64,000 bases of DNA from an uncultured Bacteroidales bacterium (GTDB lineage: Bacteria; Bacteroidota; Bacteroidia; Bacteroidales; Bacteroidaceae): contig CACZJU010000001.1 of the NCBI GenBank assembly GCA_902781515.1, forward strand, positions 1-64,000, read 5' to 3'. The notes below the pieces were generated by a model that had not been told where the DNA came from, searched no databases, and was given only the letters and a program-made list of their open reading frames with translations. Shown in pieces: positions 19,961 to 29,469 of the stretch; the stretch's first letter is position 1, and each line of letters opens with the position of its first letter. The position numbers and the translations under genes are program-made.

Positions 19961-20959
19961 CTACTTTTTACGTAGAGTACGTAAACCAGCCTCTACGGAA
20001 CGTAGCAAATCGCGCTTGGCGGAATTCGGGGAAAAGACAAATCCTTCTGTTACCACCACTCGCCGTTCCACACTGTCAATACTTACCAACGACACAAATG
20101 GACCACCCATAAAGCCATTCTTCATTTCCCATAGTCCGCGCACTTCATATTGCTGTTTGCCTGCAATGTTGCGGAAGACAGGCCATAGGACGGGTTGCTT
20201 TGTTTCGCCTCGTGAGGTCACCATCCATTGGTCGGGACGGCTTCCTGGAATATTCTCCTTCATCACAGAGTCACGTTTCGAGACGAAAAGTGCTGTGTCG
20301 CAGATGTTCTCACCATTCCAAGGGTAGGTATAGAAGACGAAGTTTATGTCTTTGTCGCCGCCTCGGTTCGACGAGCCCCACAGGAAATCTTTGCCCGATT
20401 TCGTGGAACCGATGTCAGAAGGTACGCGTATATCATAGCCTAAAGAAGCTAAGGCCTTACTAACCTTCTTACTGTATTTCTTTTGTAGAAATTGTGCGTA
20501 GCGGTCGAGTTGGAAATCGAGGAATAAACGTTGTATTCGTTCGCGGTTTGCGCTGAGGAACTGTACTATTGTTTCTTCCGAACTGCCTTTTACCAGAACC
20601 TGCATCTGCGGACGTGCATAAACATCGTGAGCCACTCCCATCACGGGCTCTTGCTGAGTAGGGTCAATCTCAATGTGCAGTTGACTGTGAATTAGCTTAT
20701 ATACCTTTTCATAGCCCTTTGTCCCGATAATCATTGTGCGGAATATTCTCTCTGTAGAGCCCAATCCAGGAGCGTCGCAGTCCACCACAGAGTTCAGCGA
20801 GTCACCATACTCTCCGTGTATCATTCTTGGGGGAGCCACTACCAGCAGTTCGGCAGGTTGTCCCTTCGACTCTACCAATCTCACCTCTCCCTTCTTCTCA
20901 CATGAGAAAAGAAGAAAATGAGAGAATGAGAGAATGAGAATAAGTTTTACGTTTTTCAT
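19961..20959 (-). CDS. DUF4837 family lipoprotein
   Basis: A 332-residue predicted lipoprotein. The signal peptide (MKNVKLILILSFSHFLLFSC) ends in the lipobox LFSC, with Cys20 as the lipidation site. The rest is soluble and matches DUF4837, a Bacteroidetes family of unknown function (ELLVVAPPRMIHGEYGDSL near the N-terminus; DFLWGSSNRGGDKDINFVFY in the middle). The gene starts 9 bp after the stop of the alpha-2-macroglobulin-like gene, so they are probably co-transcribed. The signal peptide core is encoded by degenerate octamers (minus-strand CATTCTCT repeats, 20911-20943), the same kind used by two fimbrillin-like genes 27 kb away. Confidence 0.82.
   Translation of the reverse strand: MKNVKLILILSFSHFLLFSCEKKGEVRLVESKGQPAELLVVAPPRMIHGEYGDSLNSVVDCDAPGLGSTERIFRTMIIGTKGYEKVYKLIHSQLHIEIDPTQQEPVMGVAHDVYARPQMQVLVKGSSEETIVQFLSANRERIQRLFLDFQLDRYAQFLQKKYSKKVSKALASLGYDIRVPSDIGSTKSGKDFLWGSSNRGGDKDINFVFYTYPWNGENICDTALFVSKRDSVMKENIPGSRPDQWMVTSRGETKQPVLWPVFRNIAGKQQYEVRGLWEMKNGFMGGPFVSLVSIDSVERRVVVTEGFVFSPNSAKRDLLRSVEAGLRTLRKK
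20911..20943 (-). repeat. Octamer repeats encoding a lipoprotein signal peptide core
   Basis: On the minus strand, four degenerate copies of an 8-bp CATTCTCT unit. They encode the ILILSFSHFLLF core of the DUF4837 protein. Confidence 0.7.
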
Positions 20960-20968
20960 TCTTAACTC

Positions 20969-23900
20969 TTAATTCTTAACTACTACAACGTCGTCTGCAC
21001 TGTGTCCTTGGAACTCGTCGGCATAATTACAACGGATAACGGCAATGCCGGAATGGTATTTACCGTCGCGCTCTACATATAGTGTTTCCTCAATGAGATA
21101 TTCTCCATGAGGAATCTGACAGAAGCTGAACTCCGTAGTAGCATCATGCACCTGACGATAGTAGCCCAATCCGCCTCCCCATCGGTAACCCGAACGCACA
21201 TCTACAGGCTCGGTGAAAGCAGGACGCGGTACAACGAGTGTTACATATTCATAGTCGCGGTCGGCACTCAGATAGTAGCGTACCTTATATCTGCTTCCTT
21301 TCTTGGCTTCTTGTGGATATTCTTGGCGAATGGTCAAGCCTTCACCATAGGCTGTAACATCTGCAAATGGCTGTTCGAAGTCGGCAAACACAGCTCCCCA
21401 ACTTTCATCTTTCGAGAATTTGTGCAGTCGCAGGTTCTTGGGTAGATGCTTATCGTCAACCTCCATCGTATCGCGCAGGTATCCCAACTTCTCGTCCTTC
21501 GGAATGAAGTTAGTGGTCTTCCCCTTCTTGTCGGTCAATGTCAACAAATCAAGACATTTACCATTTACCATTTGGGCGTTTGTAAGCAATGCGAAGATAG
21601 CATTTGCACTATTGACTGGTGTTGACCACTCCTGTGTGCGTTTCTGCTGTAATAGGTAACGACGCATTCCACCGAGCAGTTTGTTCTCTTCAGGCATCAC
21701 TTTCTGTAAGGCTTCCATCAGTTGCACGTGGATGTGTAGCTTGCGGTCCACACTTACGAAACTTCCCTTTGGAAACTCTATATAACTGCCGTGCTCCGGA
21801 CTCGAAACAAGATATTTCTTGAATAGGTTTACACACTTCTGTGCTTTTTTCTGTTCACCGGCCTTGTTCCATACGAGAGCCAACAGCGCCTGTCCCTCGT
21901 AGCCCATTTCCTCTGGCTCTGCCTTCTTGGCCAGACGCAACAGGAAATCAACTTTCTTCTGTTCATCTTTACTCAGCGAAACACCACTCCACAGTGCGAT
22001 ATAGAGGTTGCGTAGGTCGCTGGTGCTGAAATAAGTCGAATCTATACGCTGGGCAAGTAAGTATCTTACAGCCTTATCATTGATATCCTGATATTTTGAA
22101 TTATTAGTCAGCATACGGAGTCTGGTAAGCATGTACGACACTTCGCGAGTCAGGTAAGGACTTGTAGGCATCTGTGGGTACCATCGGAAACCACCATCGG
22201 CATCCTGCAGGGCTTGTAGTTTCTGCCGGTATTCTTCTGTGCTGTCGGGCATTTCTACATTTAGGGCTTTGCCCAGTTCACCAGCATAGTATGCTGCAGC
22301 AATAGAGAGCACATCCTCACGTTTTGCCTTTGCCAGAGTAGGCAGTGTCTGCAGGGCATATTGCTCGGGATGGGTGGTATATTCTACCGTCAACTGACGG
22401 TCTGTAACCTCTTCCGGGAACAGTTTCGTCAAATCCATGTTCGTCACTCCGGGATCATATGCTGTAATAGGGATTGTTCTGGTGACATGCTCAGTTGGCG
22501 ATAGGACAGGCAGCAAACGTTGTTCTCCGTCACTGCACGTCGTTCCTTCAACAGCCCAGCGAACGATGAGCCCTTCGGGCAATTGAAAGTTGAAAGTTGA
22601 AAATTGAAAGTTTAAGGTGGTGTCTTTTTGGGCGGGAAGGTCAATGTTACATTTCCACTGCTTCAGCACCTTCTCGGTCTTGGCATCAAGTATTTGCATC
22701 AGTCCCTTGCCCTTCTGCGACTGCTCACCGATGTTGCGTACGCTGGCTGTCAATACTGCTTCATCGCCCGGACGCAGGAATCTAGGCAGATAGAGCTGAG
22801 CCATAAGGTCCTTGCGAGCCTCTATCTGTTCGCTTATATTGGCATACATCATATCCGATGTGTGAGCCACACCCAGAAGGTTCCAGCGTGTCAGACTTTC
22901 TGGCAAGGTAAATGATATTATCACCTGTCCATCCTTGTTCGTACGCAGTTGAGGCATAAAGAATGCCGTTTCATTGAAGTTTTCGCGCATAGGCACGGAC
23001 AGAGTCTCTTCTTCAGCCTCCGCAGTTCCTTCTAATTCAGCAGCAGTCTCTTTTAATGTCAGGCCGGCAATTGAGCCCTGCAGTGCCTCGTCTGTAGCAA
23101 AGTCTGCCCCGCTACTCGGAGCTGCCATAACGCCAGCCAGTCGCATAGTGCTGTTCGATTTGTAAAGTACGGGACGCCCCATACCTCTTGTATATACAGG
23201 TGCTTGGAACAGGTCGCCATTTATTGTCGTAAAGTTTAGTTCACGTTCTTTTTTCAGTTTCTGACTATACCAGCCTCCGAAATTCAATGTTCCTGTGTCG
23301 ATGCGCCGGTCGGGCTGGAACGGAATGCCGAAAGTGCGATGCCCTCTTCCGATTTCAAATCGCCATTGGTGCTTGGTAAAGTAGTCGAGTGAAGCGTCAT
23401 ACATTGCCAGCATCAGGTTGGCATCAGCAGGAGTTCCGTCAGGTCGGCGCAGTGTCAGTCGCCACTCTTCCTTCTGACCAGGCTGCACAAGGTCGCGGAA
23501 GGTGTCCCAATGGGCACGCAACTTGCTGTCGGGTGTCACAAGATGTATGGTTTTAGTATCGGTATAAACACGTCCTTCCTTTGCGAAGTAGAACGAGGCA
23601 GTAAGACTCTGGTCGTATTCTTCGCGATAAGGAATCTCTATCACTAATGTCCCGTGATTGAGGCGCACCATCTCATCCTTCCATACCTTACCTGCAGCGG
23701 ATAGGGTGTAGAAAAGATAGATGTCGGAGAGGTTCGTCAATATCTTTATGCGAGCAGGCTTCCCAACTGCAAAGCTGTCGGGCTCGCAGCGGAGTATGAA
23801 ACTGCTGTCTATCTTCGCGGGTTCAGCTTTGGGAGTAGGTTCATTTACGCGCCAATACCAATGCTGTGCATTGTGCGTCTCGCCCTGCTGACTCAACACA

Positions 23901-25927
23901 TCCACATTCACCGTTAATGCAGGCCGATAAATTCTTAATTCTTTCTCCGCTTCGCTATGAAAGCGCTTTGCGATTATTTCACTCTTAATTCTTAATTTGT
24001 ATATGAACCGTCCATTGTCGTCAGTTTCTATCGTATCGAGTGGCAGACTTTCGCTATTTGGATAGCGTTTGGCGTAATAAATCCAAGGGGCTCTCCAAGT
24101 ATATGTGCCTGTAACTCTGGCTCCGCGCAGGGGCGAACCGTCATAGTTCATAGCAGAACCGTGTACTTCGCAACTATCACCATTAACATACAGACTGTCG
24201 TCAAGCACAACCTCGAATGTCGGACGCTTGTACTCCTCAACACGGAAATATGTGCGGTTTTTTTTATCGGCCTCAATGTGGAAACTGCCGTTCCTGCGAC
24301 CTGTTGGAATGACGAATTCAGCGGTGAATACGCCCATTTCATTGGCATCCACTATCTTTTCTTCTATCTGCTTGTGGTTAGAGTCGTAGAGACGAAGAGT
24401 GTGTCGCCCTCCATTCACTACCTTTGCTTCCCAGTCGAGCTGCGAGTATTCAATACCGCTTACATGCACCGTCTGACCTGGTCGGTATATAGCGCGGTCG
24501 GTGAATAGCTCAGTATGGTAACTCGGTTCTTTTGGAGCTCCTTCCCAACGGTTTATATTATAGAAAAAGCGTGTTCCCAAAATCCAGTCCGCTGTATCGG
24601 GACTGCAAATCTTGTATGTGAGACTTTGACGCCAGCGCCAATCCTTGTCGTCGCCTTTATAACGCGGCACAGTCACCTTTCCGTCAGTTCCCGTGCGTCC
24701 TGTGAAATATGCTACGGTGTCCTTGAATTCATCTGTAGGCTTATAGGCAGTAATCGTGACATTGGGCTGTGGACGGCCAGTTTCCGGATTTACCACAAGG
24801 ACGCGTACAGAACTGTCGGGCATCACTTGGAATGCCGGTTGAATGGTCGTTACAGTTATACCCGTTTTCAGCGGCTTCACCTTCTCAGTAATCTTTGCTT
24901 TCGTGCGAGGGATAAAGGTAATGTTATAGCGTCCGGGTTTGGGGGAAGTCCATGTTAAGGAGTCGCGGAATGTATCTACAGGGTCGTGCTCTGGGAATAT
25001 GTGTTCCTTGCCGTCAATGAGAACCGACTGAACATTGCGTGCAGTAAAGTACCATATATATTGCTTGTTCGGAGATACGCATGTAGGTCCGTCCCATTCC
25101 ATAAAGGGGTTAGACAAACTGGTTAAGGCGTTCTGCAAGGCTGCGCGACGCTTGTATTTGGGATACTTTGTCAACCCTTCCTGCAGCCACTTACGGGCTT
25201 TTTGAGCCGCCTGGCTCACTTCTGCCAGTTCCTCTTCGCTATTCCTCTTCCAACTGGGAAGATCTTTTGTCATCAAGCCCAGTTTTAGGTAGATTTCAGC
25301 ACAGATGGGCAGGTCGGCATATCGATCGCGCAGCAACAGCAAGTCGGCTTCAGTAACCTTTTCGCGTTTGTCGTAGAGCGAGTCGAATGCCATTAGGAAA
25401 GCTCCCTCGCGGAGTCCTGCCTTTTGGTAGAAATTGACCATTTCACCGTATTTTGGCAGCGCTTTAGCGGTGTCGCGTACAGCTTTGTCAACATCGTTCA
25501 CCATACTGCGCCAGACAACATTCAGCATATCGCCTTTGAAGTAACTTTCATCCTTACCCACCACCACGAAAGGCTTCCAGCGTTTTGCCTTCGTCTGTGC
25601 CAGCACCTGCTTGTCGGCAAGCGATAGGCTGTACCATGTAATCATGGAGTCGCGCAGGTCGTTGCCCACGCTTCGCCACATCATTCGCTCGGCATAGAGT
25701 CGGGCAATGGCTGCGGCATATACGGCTCTTTCTGCAGAATCGGCTGATTTCAGCCTTTGCTGCTTCAAGTCGGCAATGTTGCGTTCCAGACTATCGGGGT
25801 GAACATCCTCGACCTTCATGTAGGACAGCAGTAAGTCGTTTAGCTGTTGTCCTTGTCCTTTTGCAAAGATAGTACCTGACGATACAATCGCCAGGCACAG
25901 GATAGTAAGGATGAAAATTCTTCTCAT
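20969..25927 (-). CDS. Alpha-2-macroglobulin-like protein (MG domains, no thioester motif)
   Basis: A 1,652-residue secreted or envelope protein. The signal peptide is about residues 1-22 (IFILTILCLAIVSSGTIFA). The MG2-type signature FTDRAIYRPGQTVHV is near residue 475. The A2M core ENFNETAFFMPQLRTNKDG is near 989, followed by a TED-like helical region (about 1150-1450). The CxEQ thioester typical of protease-trapping A2Ms was not found, so it may have another mechanism. Two repeat insertions are in frame: residues about 650-666 by the 47-bp element, and about 1105-1116 (FQFSTFNFQL) by heptamers. It is flanked by pepD upstream and DUF4837 downstream on the same strand. Confidence 0.87.
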   Translation of the reverse strand: MRRIFILTILCLAIVSSGTIFAKGQGQQLNDLLLSYMKVEDVHPDSLERNIADLKQQRLKSADSAERAVYAAAIARLYAERMMWRSVGNDLRDSMITWYSLSLADKQVLAQTKAKRWKPFVVVGKDESYFKGDMLNVVWRSMVNDVDKAVRDTAKALPKYGEMVNFYQKAGLREGAFLMAFDSLYDKREKVTEADLLLLRDRYADLPICAEIYLKLGLMTKDLPSWKRNSEEELAEVSQAAQKARKWLQEGLTKYPKYKRRAALQNALTSLSNPFMEWDGPTCVSPNKQYIWYFTARNVQSVLIDGKEHIFPEHDPVDTFRDSLTWTSPKPGRYNITFIPRTKAKITEKVKPLKTGITVTTIQPAFQVMPDSSVRVLVVNPETGRPQPNVTITAYKPTDEFKDTVAYFTGRTGTDGKVTVPRYKGDDKDWRWRQSLTYKICSPDTADWILGTRFFYNINRWEGAPKEPSYHTELFTDRAIYRPGQTVHVSGIEYSQLDWEAKVVNGGRHTLRLYDSNHKQIEEKIVDANEMGVFTAEFVIPTGRRNGSFHIEADKKNRTYFRVEEYKRPTFEVVLDDSLYVNGDSCEVHGSAMNYDGSPLRGARVTGTYTWRAPWIYYAKRYPNSESLPLDTIETDDNGRFIYKLRIKSEIIAKRFHSEAEKELRIYRPALTVNVDVLSQQGETHNAQHWYWRVNEPTPKAEPAKIDSSFILRCEPDSFAVGKPARIKILTNLSDIYLFYTLSAAGKVWKDEMVRLNHGTLVIEIPYREEYDQSLTASFYFAKEGRVYTDTKTIHLVTPDSKLRAHWDTFRDLVQPGQKEEWRLTLRRPDGTPADANLMLAMYDASLDYFTKHQWRFEIGRGHRTFGIPFQPDRRIDTGTLNFGGWYSQKLKKERELNFTTINGDLFQAPVYTRGMGRPVLYKSNSTMRLAGVMAAPSSGADFATDEALQGSIAGLTLKETAAELEGTAEAEEETLSVPMRENFNETAFFMPQLRTNKDGQVIISFTLPESLTRWNLLGVAHTSDMMYANISEQIEARKDLMAQLYLPRFLRPGDEAVLTASVRNIGEQSQKGKGLMQILDAKTEKVLKQWKCNIDLPAQKDTTLNFQFSTFNFQLPEGLIVRWAVEGTTCSDGEQRLLPVLSPTEHVTRTIPITAYDPGVTNMDLTKLFPEEVTDRQLTVEYTTHPEQYALQTLPTLAKAKREDVLSIAAAYYAGELGKALNVEMPDSTEEYRQKLQALQDADGGFRWYPQMPTSPYLTREVSYMLTRLRMLTNNSKYQDINDKAVRYLLAQRIDSTYFSTSDLRNLYIALWSGVSLSKDEQKKVDFLLRLAKKAEPEEMGYEGQALLALVWNKAGEQKKAQKCVNLFKKYLVSSPEHGSYIEFPKGSFVSVDRKLHIHVQLMEALQKVMPEENKLLGGMRRYLLQQKRTQEWSTPVNSANAIFALLTNAQMVNGKCLDLLTLTDKKGKTTNFIPKDEKLGYLRDTMEVDDKHLPKNLRLHKFSKDESWGAVFADFEQPFADVTAYGEGLTIRQEYPQEAKKGSRYKVRYYLSADRDYEYVTLVVPRPAFTEPVDVRSGYRWGGGLGYYRQVHDATTEFSFCQIPHGEYLIEETLYVERDGKYHSGIAVIRCNYADEFQGHSADDVVVVKN
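22583..22610 (-). repeat. Heptamer repeats inside the alpha-2-macroglobulin gene
   Basis: Four copies of a TTGAAAG/TTGAAAA heptamer (CTTTCAA on the coding strand). They are translated in frame as part of FNFQFSTFNFQL. Seven is not a multiple of three, so a change of one copy would shift the frame. Confidence 0.7.
23930..23976 (-). repeat. 47-bp element, copy inside the alpha-2-macroglobulin gene
   Basis: Identical over 47 bp to the reverse complement of 48863-48909. It contains the palindrome AAAGCGCTTT and ends in an AATTAAGAATT tail. It is translated in frame (IAKRFHSEAEKELRI). Confidence 0.85.
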
Positions 25928-25946
25928 AATCGTTTATATGGTTCAT

Positions 25947-25977
25947 GCCCCCTCTTTCGGAGGGGGACAGGGGGAGA
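25947..25977 (+). repeat. REP-like palindrome between alpha-2-macroglobulin and pepD genes
   Basis: The stem CCCCCTC-TTTC-GGAGGGGG followed by CAGGGGGAG, a member of the same family as the doublets near 9.2 and 16.2 kb. It fills most of the 53-bp gap between the two genes. Confidence 0.65.
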
Positions 25978-25980
25978 CTT

Positions 25981-27426
25981 TTAGATTTCTTCCAGCAGCT
26001 TGCAGAGGAATACCCAGAATTTCTCTACGCTTGGGATATTGCAACGCTCGTCGGGAGTATGGGGCGAACGCAACGTGGGACCGAAGCTCACGAGATCCAT
26101 CTTGGGATATACACCGCCGATGATGCTGCACTCCAAACCTGCGTGACAAACTTCTACGCGAGCAGGAGTTTCTGGATACATGCGGTTGTAAACCTCCACC
26201 ATCTTGGCTGTAATGGCACTGTCGAAGTTGGGTTGCCAAGCACCATACTGTCCGTCGTAGGTAACTTTCATGCCTGCCATAGAGAAACACGATTCCTGCA
26301 TTTCCTGAATGTATTCCATCATTGTCTCGTTGCTGGAACGTGCAAGGATGAGGATGCTTACCTCTCCTTCTGCAATCTTCACGATACCGAGGTTGGAACT
26401 GGTCTCAACTACCGATGGAATGGAGGGAATATTGCGTAGAACACCATCGTGACAAGCAACTAATGCATTCAGTACATTGTCCTGTATCTCTTCGGGCACA
26501 ACGGCAGCGGGTAGGGCAGTCTTCTCGATGGTGAGTGACAAATTCTCTTCTACGCCGCGATATTCGTTAGTGAATGTCTCACGACAATAATCCACGAGTT
26601 CACAGATGTCGTCGTAGTTCTCGGCTGGAATAGTCAGCACCACTTCTGCTGTACGAGGAATAGCATTGCGCATATTGCCACCCTGCCACGAAGCCAGTTG
26701 AGCATCGTCATCGATAATGGCTTGACGTACGAGGCGTGCCATCAGTTTGTTGGCATTGGCTCGTCCTTCGTTTATTTCCAGCCCGCTGTGTCCTCCGCGC
26801 AGGTTCTTCAGTGTAATCTTCACGGCAATGTCGTCCTTGTCGGGAGCCACTTCCTTGTAGCCCAGCGAGCAGTTGATGTTCACGCCGCCGGCACTTCCTA
26901 TTACGAATTCACCCAATGTTTCGTTGTCGATATTCAGCAGGATGTCGCCTTTCAGGGTGTCGGCTGCAAGGTGGTTTACACCATACATACAGGTCTCTTC
27001 GTCGGCAGTAATCAGTGCCTCCAGCGGACCGTGCTTCAGGTCTTTGCTTTCAAACACAGCCATAATTGCTGCGACACCCATACCGTCGTCGCTGCCCAGC
27101 GTGGTGCCTTTAGCCTTTACCCATTCGCCGTCGATGTACGTCTCAATAGCGTCTGTCTCGAAGTTGTGCTTGCTTTCATCGGTCTTCTGCGGCACCATAT
27201 CCATGTGTGCCTGTAGGGTTGCCATCGGACGACCTTCCATTCCTGGTGTTGCAGGCTTGCGCATCACTATGTTCTCGGCACCGTCTTTGAAGGCCTCTAT
27301 GCCGCGCTCAGCAGCCCACTGAAGCAAGAATTGTTGTACTTTCTCGAGATGTCCGCTCGGACGTGGCACTTGTGTCAGCAGGTAGAAGTTTTCCCACACT
27401 GCCTTTGGGTTAAGATTGCGAATCAT
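25981..27426 (-). CDS. pepD: Xaa-His (aminoacyl-histidine) dipeptidase, M20 family
   Basis: A 481-residue cytosolic zinc dipeptidase that cleaves dipeptides ending in His, such as carnosine. Metal ligands and catalytic residues fall where expected: H74 and D76 in LQAHMDMV, D113-D114 in GSDDGMG, E143-E144 in TADEETCMYG, and an Asp in LLNIDNETLG. A dimerisation domain sits in the middle (LRGGHSGLEINEGRANANK). Length and layout match PepD of Bacteroidales. It has its own promoter and is upstream of the alpha-2-macroglobulin gene on the same strand, separated by a REP-like copy. Confidence 0.93.
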   Translation of the reverse strand: MIRNLNPKAVWENFYLLTQVPRPSGHLEKVQQFLLQWAAERGIEAFKDGAENIVMRKPATPGMEGRPMATLQAHMDMVPQKTDESKHNFETDAIETYIDGEWVKAKGTTLGSDDGMGVAAIMAVFESKDLKHGPLEALITADEETCMYGVNHLAADTLKGDILLNIDNETLGEFVIGSAGGVNINCSLGYKEVAPDKDDIAVKITLKNLRGGHSGLEINEGRANANKLMARLVRQAIIDDDAQLASWQGGNMRNAIPRTAEVVLTIPAENYDDICELVDYCRETFTNEYRGVEENLSLTIEKTALPAAVVPEEIQDNVLNALVACHDGVLRNIPSIPSVVETSSNLGIVKIAEGEVSILILARSSNETMMEYIQEMQESCFSMAGMKVTYDGQYGAWQPNFDSAITAKMVEVYNRMYPETPARVEVCHAGLECSIIGGVYPKMDLVSFGPTLRSPHTPDERCNIPSVEKFWVFLCKLLEEI

Positions 27427-27462
27427 AGTATTCCTTTATTATTTATTAATTAATCTATAGGG

Positions 27463-27493
27463 CAAAGTTAGGAAATATCATGCGCACAAGCAA
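27463..27493 (-). promoter_or_regulatory. Promoter of pepD
   Basis: On the minus strand, TTG (27493-27491), a 20-bp spacer, then TAACTTTG (27470-27463), matching TAnnTTTG. It lies 37 bp upstream of the start codon. Confidence 0.65.
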
Positions 27494-27543
27494 GGATTAA
27501 ACAACTTTTAACCCTCGCTTTAGGATAGAATGCGAAAAATCAT

Positions 27544-27551
27544 TATCTTTG
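27544..27551 (+). promoter_or_regulatory. -7 box of the metY-type gene
   Basis: TATCTTTG, 35 bp upstream of the ATG at 27586. No clean TTTG at the -33 position. The leader is too short for a SAM riboswitch. Confidence 0.6.
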
Positions 27552-27585
27552 CGGCGAAATTTAATTAACGAAACATACAGAAGAT

Positions 27586-28863
27586 ATGAAAAAGAATCTC
27601 GACACCATCTGCATTCACGGCGGATGGAAGCCCACTAAGGGCGAGCCCCAGCAACTGCCTATCTATCAGAGCACCACTTTCAAGTACGATACGAGCGAAC
27701 AGATGGCAAAGCTCTTCGACCTTGAGGAGAGCGGCTATTTCTATACCCGTCTTGCCAATCCCACTGTGGACGCTGTGGCAAAGAAGATAAATGCCCTTGA
27801 AGGTGGTGTGGGTTGCGTGCTGACAAGTAGCGGTCAGGCTGCCAACTTCTATGCCATATTCAACATTTGTCAGTCGGGCGACCACTTCATCACTTCCAAC
27901 AATATCTATGGTGGCACCTACAACCTCTTTGGTGTTACCATGAAGAAACTTGGTATCGAGTGCACTTTTGTTGATCCTGACTGGGACGACGAGCGCATAG
28001 AGCGTGAGTTCCGTCCAAATACCAAGTGCTTCTTCGGCGAGACAATATCCAATCCTGGCTGCAATGTATTCGATATCGAGCGCTTTGCCAAGATGGCTCA
28101 CAAGCATGGTGTGCCCCTGATTGTTGACAACACCTTTGCCACTCCCATCAACTGCCGTCCCTTCGAGTGGGGCTGCGACATTGTGACACACTCCACCACC
28201 AAGTATATGGACGGTCACGCCACACAGGTGGGCGGCGCAGTAGTAGATAGTGGCAACTTCGACTGGACGGCTTACAAGGAGAAGTTCCCAGGTCTTTGCG
28301 AACCCGATGATAGCTATCACGGCCTGACTTACACAACTGCCTTTGGCAAGGGTGCCTACACCACCAAGCTCGTAGCACAACTGATGCGCGACCTCGGTTC
28401 CATCCCAGGTCCGCAGAATGCATTCCTGCTGAATCTTGGTCTCGAAACCCTCCACCTGCGTATGCCCCGTCATTGCGAGAATGCGCAGAAGGTGGCAGAG
28501 TGGCTGGAGAAGAATCCCAAGGTCTCTTGGATAAACTATGCCGGTCTGCCCTCCAACAAATACTACAAACTGGCACAGAAGTACCTGCCCAACGGCACTT
28601 GCGGCGTAATAGCCTTTGGTCTGAAGGGTACTCGCGAGGATGCCATCAAGTTCATGGACAACCTCGACTTCATCTCCATAGTCACCCATGTTGCCGATGC
28701 CCGCACTTGTGTGCTCCATCCTGCCAGTCATACCCACCGTCAGCTTTCCGACGAACAGTTGCTTGAGGCTGGTGTAGCTCCCGACCTCATCCGTCTGTCC
28801 ATAGGTATCGAGTCTGCCGACGATATAATCGCCGACCTCCAGCAGGCTATGGATAAAATGTAA
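27586..28863 (+). CDS. metY: O-acetylhomoserine (thiol)-lyase, Cys/Met metabolism PLP enzyme
   Basis: A 425-residue PLP enzyme that makes homocysteine from O-acetylhomoserine and sulfide, in the cytoplasm. The PLP lysine is K206 in [10 protein letters not shown], and the PLP-phosphate and substrate loops are visible as TSSGQAANF (80-88) and [12 protein letters not shown] (53-64). The length of about 425 residues fits MetY better than the shorter (about 380-400) MetB, MetC or methionine gamma-lyase. The substrate call rests on length and family pattern. The gene stands alone, with its own -7 box. A long antisense frame on the other strand is a codon shadow. Confidence 0.88.
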   Translation: MKKNLDTICIHGGWKPTKGEPQQLPIYQSTTFKYDTSEQMAKLFDLEESGYFYTRLANPTVDAVAKKINALEGGVGCVLTSSGQAANFYAIFNICQSGDHFITSNNIYGGTYNLFGVTMKKLGIECTFVDPDWDDERIEREFRPNTKCFFGETISNPGCNVFDIERFAKMAHKHGVPLIVDNTFATPINCRPFEWGCDIVTHSTTKYMDGHATQVGGAVVDSGNFDWTAYKEKFPGLCEPDDSYHGLTYTTAFGKGAYTTKLVAQLMRDLGSIPGPQNAFLLNLGLETLHLRMPRHCENAQKVAEWLEKNPKVSWINYAGLPSNKYYKLAQKYLPNGTCGVIAFGLKGTREDAIKFMDNLDFISIVTHVADARTCVLHPASHTHRQLSDEQLLEAGVAPDLIRLSIGIESADDIIADLQQAMDKM

Positions 28864-28897
28864 GACTACGAATCTTTTTTAATGCTTGTAGAAAAAT

Positions 28898-28925
28898 AAT
28901 TCTTAATTCTTAATTCTTAATTCTT
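28898..28925 (+). repeat. Four tandem AATTCTT heptamers upstream of rpsO
   Basis: Four perfect AATTCTT copies ending about 10 bp before the rpsO -7 box, in the position of the -33 region. Confidence 0.8.
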
Positions 28926-28935
28926 AATTTTTTTG

Positions 28936-28943
28936 TAATTTTG
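28936..28943 (+). promoter_or_regulatory. -7 box of rpsO
   Basis: TAATTTTG, matching TAnnTTTG, about 78 bp upstream of the rpsO start codon. The -33 region is the AATTCTT heptamer run, with no TTTG. Confidence 0.5.
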
Positions 28944-29020
28944 TCCCCGCATTTGCGAAATGGTTGCCGACGAGTGGTGGCTATTCGACAAACAAGTTTA
29001 ATATTAATTATTTAAGTACT

Positions 29021-29290
29021 ATGTATTTAGATTCAACTAAGAAGACTGAGATCTTCACCGAATTTGGTGGTGGTGCAACCAACACTGGTAGCGCTGAAAG
29101 CCAGATTGCACTGTTCTCTTATCGCATCAAGCACCTGACGGAGCACATGAAGGAAAACCGTAAGGACCACAGCACAGAGCGCGCTCTGACTGGCCTTGTT
29201 GGTAAGCGTCGTGCCCTCCTGAACTACTTGAAGGCTCGCGATATCAATCGTTACCGTGCTATCGTGAAGGCTCTGGGTCTGCGTAAATAA
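29021..29290 (+). CDS. rpsO: 30S ribosomal protein S15
   Basis: An 89-residue small-subunit protein that binds the central domain of 16S rRNA early in assembly. It has the exact family length and the conserved pattern TGSAESQIALFSYRIKHLTEH (positions about 21-41) and LVGKRRALLNYL. Start 29021 (MYLDSTKK) is used because it gives the family N-terminus; the longer frame begins upstream in the leader. A stem-loop terminator lies about 110 bp downstream. Confidence 0.98.
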   Translation: MYLDSTKKTEIFTEFGGGATNTGSAESQIALFSYRIKHLTEHMKENRKDHSTERALTGLVGKRRALLNYLKARDINRYRAIVKALGLRK

Positions 29291-29398
29291 AGCGCAAACC
29301 GAATGCAAAGCCAAGCTCGCTTGAGCTATGCTGAGGTGCAGCCTTTATTCGACAATGTAATTGTCAAGTAAAAAGCGCAGCATCTTCAATGGGAAATA

Positions 29399-29425
29399 AA
29401 GCTGCGACTTTGTCGCGGCTTTTTT
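29399..29425 (+). terminator. Intrinsic terminator downstream of rpsO
   Basis: A 10-bp stem (AAGCTGCGAC / GTCGCGGCTT, one T-G pair), 3-nt loop, and a following T run. Confidence 0.8.
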
Positions 29426-29469
29426 CGTTTCTTAAACCCTTAAACTCTTGAACCCTTGAACTTCAAATA

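Noticed and set aside
27552..27585. SAM riboswitch upstream of the metY-type gene
   Set aside because: The leader after the -7 box is only about 30 nt, too short for any known SAM riboswitch.
27565..28737. 390-residue frame antisense to the metY-type gene
   Set aside because: The plus-strand gene has full PLP-enzyme motifs. The antisense frame is a codon-bias shadow without recognisable domains.
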